Shown in pieces: positions 60,787 to 64,000 of a DNA stretch of 64,000 nucleotides. Each line of letters starts with the position of its first letter. Position 1 is the first letter of the stretch. This DNA is from Nocardioides sp. PD653-B2 (lineage in GTDB: Bacteria > Actinomycetota > Actinomycetes > Propionibacteriales > Nocardioidaceae). Both the position numbers and the translations under genes were made by a program. The stretch is taken from positions 1 through 64,000 of the forward strand of contig NZ_BDJE01000041.1 of assembly GCF_002117935.1 (NCBI RefSeq), in the 5' to 3' direction. The notes under the pieces are model-generated. The model was not told where the DNA came from. It did not search any database and saw only the letters and a program-made list of their open reading frames with translations.

Positions 60787-61167
60787 GTGAGCCGTGGGGA
60801 GGTGTCCGGGTGGCCGACCGACATCTGGCGCCCGCAGCTGACGATGCGCGTCGGCGCACCCCCGGGGACGACCCTCCAGGTCCTCCTGGAGTGCCTCGAC
60901 GCGGCCGGCTACCGGGTCACGGAGCGCGACGAGCACGGCTTCCGCGCGCGCCGGGTCGCCTGGCTCGACCGGATCATGCTCGAGGGCGGCACCACCGACC
61001 TGGAGGTGCGCGCGACCGGAGCCGACGTGCTCGTGCGCGTCGCGAAGGGTGCCGGCGAGCGCGGTGGCCGCACGCGTGCCGCCGACGGGCTCAGCGCCGC
61101 GGTCGAGGAGCTCCGGCGTCGGGGCTCGCCGGTGCGGACGACCGCGTGGGGACCACCACCCCCGTGA
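60787..61167 (+). CDS. Hypothetical protein (126 aa)
   Basis: A 126-residue soluble protein beginning at GTG. TLQVLLECLDAAGYRVTERDEHGFRARRV, ARRVAWLDRIMLEGGTTDLEVRAT and VLVRVAKGAGERGGRTRAADGL give an alternating helix/strand layout. No domain is recognised. It is in the same direction as the PQQ dehydrogenase gene and overlaps the convergent ECF S-component gene by 77 bases, which is unusually long, so the C-terminal extent of one of the two is uncertain. Confidence 0.6.
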   Translation: MSRGEVSGWPTDIWRPQLTMRVGAPPGTTLQVLLECLDAAGYRVTERDEHGFRARRVAWLDRIMLEGGTTDLEVRATGADVLVRVAKGAGERGGRTRAADGLSAAVEELRRRGSPVRTTAWGPPPP

Positions 61168-61942
61168 CGGTGGCGCGCCGCGACGCGCGCCGCAGCGTGG
61201 TGAGGATCGCCGGGCCGAGCACGACGACCGCGACCGCGTTCGTGATCGCCCGGACGGTGTCCCAGCTGCCGGTCGACGTCAGCAGCGTGTAGACCGCGAA
61301 CGTCTTCAGGTTCTCGACGACCGGCGCGCCCGCGACGTACGACAGGGGGCCCTCGTGACCGGGCACCTGGATGCCGAGGATGAACGGCCAGCCGGACAGG
61401 TTCATCAAGATCCCGAACGCGTAGGCCGCGACCACGCCGTACGCCGCGAGCATCGCGATCTCGCGCCTGCCGGTCACCCGGCGCGGCAGCAGCCCGGCGC
61501 CCATGCCGACCCAGGCGAAGCACAGCATCTGGTAGGGCATCCACGGCCCCACGCCGGCGGTCATCAGCGCCGAGGCGAACAGCGAGGTGCAGCCGAGCAC
61601 GAAGCCGAAGCCGGGCCCGAACACGCGGCCGGCGAGCACGAGCAGGAAGAACGTCAGCTCCACGCCCGCCGTGCCCGGGGAGATGCCGCGCAGGACCGCG
61701 TTGACCGCGCTGAGCACGCCGAGGATCGCCAGCACCCGCGGGTCGAGCCCACCCTCGTTGAGCTCGGCGAGCACGACCGCGATCACGACCGGCAGCAGCA
61801 TCAGGAAGAGGAACGGCGGGTCGACGCGGGTGCCCTCGGGCACCCGGAGGAGGAGCGGCCAGCAGAGCATCATCAGCCCGGCGAACGAGGCGACCGCGAG
61901 CACCACGACGGAGCGCGGGGCGATCCGGACCGCTGCCCTCAT
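61091..61942 (-). CDS. ECF transporter S component
   Basis: A 283-residue substrate-binding membrane protein with about six or seven helices. RSVVVLAVASFAGLMMLCWPLLL, PFLFLMLLPVVIAVVLAELNEGGLDPRVLAILGVLSAVNAVLRG, GPGFGFVLGCTSLFASALMTAGVGPWMPYQMLCFAWVGMGAG and YGVVAAYAFGILMNLSGWPFILG follow the pattern of actinobacterial ECF S components near CbiQ-like proteins (possible cobalamin/vitamin precursor). Its 3' end overlaps a convergent gene. The A-component gene overlaps its start by four bases. The ligand is not decidable. Confidence 0.85.
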   Translation of the reverse strand: MRAAVRIAPRSVVVLAVASFAGLMMLCWPLLLRVPEGTRVDPPFLFLMLLPVVIAVVLAELNEGGLDPRVLAILGVLSAVNAVLRGISPGTAGVELTFFLLVLAGRVFGPGFGFVLGCTSLFASALMTAGVGPWMPYQMLCFAWVGMGAGLLPRRVTGRREIAMLAAYGVVAAYAFGILMNLSGWPFILGIQVPGHEGPLSYVAGAPVVENLKTFAVYTLLTSTGSWDTVRAITNAVAVVVLGPAILTTLRRASRRATVTGVVVPTRSSAPASPDAGAPRPRR

Positions 61943-63519
61943 GACGCGCTCAACGCCGCGACGACCTCGTCGACGCGCAGCCACGGCGCCCCGAGGACCT
62001 TGGTGACCTGCGGCGCGAAGGACGGCGACTCGGCGACCACCCGGCGCACGGGCCCGGACGAGACGACCTCGCCCTCGGCGAGCACGACCACGTCGTCGGC
62101 CGCCTGGGCGACGAACTCCACGTCGTGGGTGGCGACCAGGACCGCATGTCCCTCGGCCGCGAGGCCGCGCAGGATCCCGGCGAGCACGTGCTTGGCCGCG
62201 TAGTCGAGCCCGCGGGTCGGCTCGTCGAGCAGCAGCACCTCGGGCCGCGACGCGAGCACCAGGGACAGCGCGAGCGCCAGCCGCTGGCCCTCGGAGAGGT
62301 CGCGGGGGTGCTGGTCGCCCGCGATGCCGGGCACCAGGCCGTCGAGGATCTCGCGGCACGCCCCGGTGCCGCCGTCGGCCGCGACGCACTCGTCGTCGAC
62401 GGTCTCGAGGTAGAGCAGGTCGGCGGCGTTCTGGGGCACCAGGCCGACCAGCGCGCGGCGGTCGGCCGCGCCGAGGCCGGCCGGGTCGGTGCCGCCGACG
62501 GAGACCTGGCCGCCGTGTCGGCGACCGCTCCCCTGGAGCGCCCAGATGAGCGAGGACTTGCCGGAGCCGTTGCGGCCCATCAGCGCGGTGACCCGGCCGG
62601 CGCCGAGCTCGACGTCGACGTCGCGCACCGCGACGGTCTGGCCGTGCACGACGGTGAGGCGTCGTACGGCGACGGCAGCCGCGGCGGCCGACTCCGTCGT
62701 GACCGGAGGGGTGCCGATCCGGTCGAGGAGCTCCCGCGCCCGGCGGCGGGCGTCCCGCACGCTCAGCGGCAGCGGGGTCCAGCCGGCCGCGCGGCCGAGC
62801 TCGACGATGGGCGGCGCGACCGGCGAGTCGACGAGCAGCTCGCCGGGCACGCCGACGTGCATGCGCCCGGCGCCCGTCAGCAGGCACATCCGGTCGGCGA
62901 ACGGCACCACCCGCTCGAGCCGGTGCTCGGCCAGCAGCACCGAGACGCCGAGGTCGTGCACGAGGCGGGTGAGGGTGGCGAGCACCTCCTCGGCGGCCGT
63001 CGGGTCCAGCGCCGAGGTGGGCTCGTCGAGCACGAGCAGCCGGGGGTGCATGGTGAGCACCGATCCGATCGCGACCCGCTGCTGCTGACCGCCGGACAGG
63101 GTGCGCAGGTCGCGGTGGCGGAGGTCGGCTATGCCGAGCAGGTCGAGGGTCTCCTCGACCCGGCGGCGCATGGTGTCGCCGGGCAGGCCGAGCTGCTCCA
63201 TGCCGTAGGCGAGCTCCTCCTCGACCGTGTCGGTGACGAAGCCCGCTGCCGGGTTCTGACCGACGTACCCGATCGCGTGCGCGCGCTCGCGCGGCGGTGC
63301 GTGCACGATGCTGACGCCGTCGAGCAGCACGTCGCCGTCGAGGGTGCCGCCGCTGAAGCGCGGCACCAGCCCGGTGACGACCCCGAGCAGCGTCGACTTG
63401 CCGACGCCGGTGGGCCCGGAGACGAGCACCAGCTCGCCCTCCTCGACGGTGAGGTCGACGCCGTCCAGCACCGGGGGGCCGGCGTCGTAGGAGAAGCGGA
63501 GCCCGCGCAGCTCGATCAT
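61939..63519 (-). CDS. ECF transporter ATPase, two fused A domains
   Basis: A 526-residue protein with two ATP-binding domains. Domain 1 (about residues 3-240): GPTGVGKSTLLGVV Walker A, LSGGQQQRVAIGSVL signature, LLVLDEPTSALD. Domain 2 (about 290-510): GRNGSGKSSLIWAL, LSEGQRLALALSLVL (an unusual SEGQ in place of SGGQ) and [12 protein letters not shown]. Both A subunits of an ECF transporter are thus on one chain. It lies between the T component (ATGA overlap at 63516-63519) and the S component, in one operon. Confidence 0.92.
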   Translation of the reverse strand: MIELRGLRFSYDAGPPVLDGVDLTVEEGELVLVSGPTGVGKSTLLGVVTGLVPRFSGGTLDGDVLLDGVSIVHAPPRERAHAIGYVGQNPAAGFVTDTVEEELAYGMEQLGLPGDTMRRRVEETLDLLGIADLRHRDLRTLSGGQQQRVAIGSVLTMHPRLLVLDEPTSALDPTAAEEVLATLTRLVHDLGVSVLLAEHRLERVVPFADRMCLLTGAGRMHVGVPGELLVDSPVAPPIVELGRAAGWTPLPLSVRDARRRARELLDRIGTPPVTTESAAAAAVAVRRLTVVHGQTVAVRDVDVELGAGRVTALMGRNGSGKSSLIWALQGSGRRHGGQVSVGGTDPAGLGAADRRALVGLVPQNAADLLYLETVDDECVAADGGTGACREILDGLVPGIAGDQHPRDLSEGQRLALALSLVLASRPEVLLLDEPTRGLDYAAKHVLAGILRGLAAEGHAVLVATHDVEFVAQAADDVVVLAEGEVVSSGPVRRVVAESPSFAPQVTKVLGAPWLRVDEVVAALSAS

Positions 63520-64000
63520 GCGACCAGCTCCTCGACGGCGCGCGCCGGGGCGACCGGCACGGCGAAGGGCCGAGCCGGCGGCGGGGAGCAGAGCGCGCCG
63601 AGCAGGCCCACCGCGGCGCCGAGCAGCGCCGCGGCGCTCACGGGCGGGAACGCCGTGAGCGCGGGGTAGGCGACGTCGATCTGGTGCCGGTTCATCCACC
63701 AGCCGACGGCACCGACGGCGACGCCCGACGCGGCGACCGCCAGCTCGGGCCAGCGCCACGGGTCCGGACGGTAGCGGGTGCGCTCGACCCGGCGGCCGGC
63801 GCTGAGCAGGCCGGCGCCCGCGGCCACGACCCCGACGACCAGCATCGGCAGCGCCAGCAGGCGCGGGACGGTGGTGTCGAGGACGGCGTAGGTGCCGACG
63901 CAGATCCCGCAGAGCCCGACCAGCATGAGCGCGCCGGTCGTGCGCCGCTGGGTGCGTGTGAGCCCGGCGGCACGGCCGTAGCCGCGGGTGTCCATGCCGG
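63516..64000 (-). CDS. ECF transporter T component (CbiQ-like), C-terminal part
   Basis: The window edge cuts this gene. The visible part starts GMDTRGYGRAAGLTRTQRR, which matches the Ala-Arg-Gly-containing coupling motif of CbiQ/EcfT proteins, so the Met at 63995 is internal and the real start lies beyond 64000. Two or three helices follow (MLVGLCGICVGTYAVLD, LALPMLVVGVVAAGAGLL, ELAVAASGVAVGAVGWW) and then a Pro/Ala-rich end. It contacts the A domains and holds the S component. The stop overlaps the A-component start. Confidence 0.75.
   Translation of the reverse strand, partial: GMDTRGYGRAAGLTRTQRRTTGALMLVGLCGICVGTYAVLDTTVPRLLALPMLVVGVVAAGAGLLSAGRRVERTRYRPDPWRWPELAVAASGVAVGAVGWWMNRHQIDVAYPALTAFPPVSAAALLGAAVGLLGALCSPPPARPFAVPVAPARAVEELVA

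Overview
The window is high-GC, densely packed actinobacterial chromosome. GTG and TTG starts are common, many stops and starts overlap (ATGA/GTGA), and the gene families (mycofactocin-type SDR, Arr, DUF6907, DtxR/IdeR-type iron boxes, an ilvB leader peptide containing Ile-Leu-Val) fit a Propionibacteriales-like organism. Nocardioides is my best guess, partly from the 51-bp 'ggtttcgaggctcgtcgctggcgctcc'-type intergenic repeat; this is inference and was not searched.

Layout. (1) 1-4.4 kb is an accessory segment that looks less GC-rich than the rest. It holds small unrelated genes (a truncated ORF, a membrane protein, a tyrosine recombinase, a DUF4262 protein, a HIT protein, a tautomerase-like protein), then a GNAT gene and a frameshifted rifampin ADP-ribosyltransferase (arr). 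A 17-bp motif recurs just downstream of most of these genes, in gene orientation, and an 18-bp-stem, T-shaped palindrome sits between two of them. (2) 4.4-14 kb: YhhN protein, MBL hydrolase, orphan siderophore-binding lipoprotein with an iron box, SRPBCC/ArsR pair, ilvE, leuB, a methyltransferase, a tandem repeat, and a divergent yczE/MocR pair with a palindromic operator. (3) 14-25.4 kb: a carbohydrate locus arranged around a LacI-type regulator. Leftward run SDR, lipoprotein, two ABC permeases and a GH127 beta-L-arabinofuranosidase; rightward run lacI-type regulator, nucleoside hydrolase, ribokinase-like kinase and two Gfo/Idh/MocA oxidoreductases. (4) 25.4-33 kb: MarR/FUSC pair, SDR, tRNA-Gly(UCC), trmL, serA, an ABC-F protein and a GNAT. 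(5) 33-38.8 kb: the iron-uptake operon efeUOB under an iron box (efeB appears to start at CTG), a DsbA-like protein, and an XRE regulator whose palindrome also precedes a nearby PH-like gene. (6) 38.8-42.4 kb: ilvB-ilvN-ilvC behind a leader-peptide attenuator. (7) 42.4-57.3 kb: pterin dehydratase-VOC fusion, two-component system, LD-carboxypeptidase, kynureninase, a secreted cadherin-like repeat protein, xylulokinase, aldose epimerase, ilvD and a BNR-repeat protein. (8) 57.3-64 kb: EamA transporter, hydrolase, PQQ-type sugar dehydrogenase, and an ECF vitamin-type transporter (S, fused A-A, and a T component that runs off the window).

Functionally, most branched-chain amino-acid genes (ilvB, ilvN, ilvC, ilvD, leuB, ilvE) lie here on the minus strand but in separate blocks, with serA nearby. 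Iron genes share two recognisable DtxR-type boxes. The most unusual signals are non-coding: the conserved 3'-end motif and T-shaped palindrome of the first 3.4 kb, the three-arm hairpin before the second GNAT, and the shared XRE operator.
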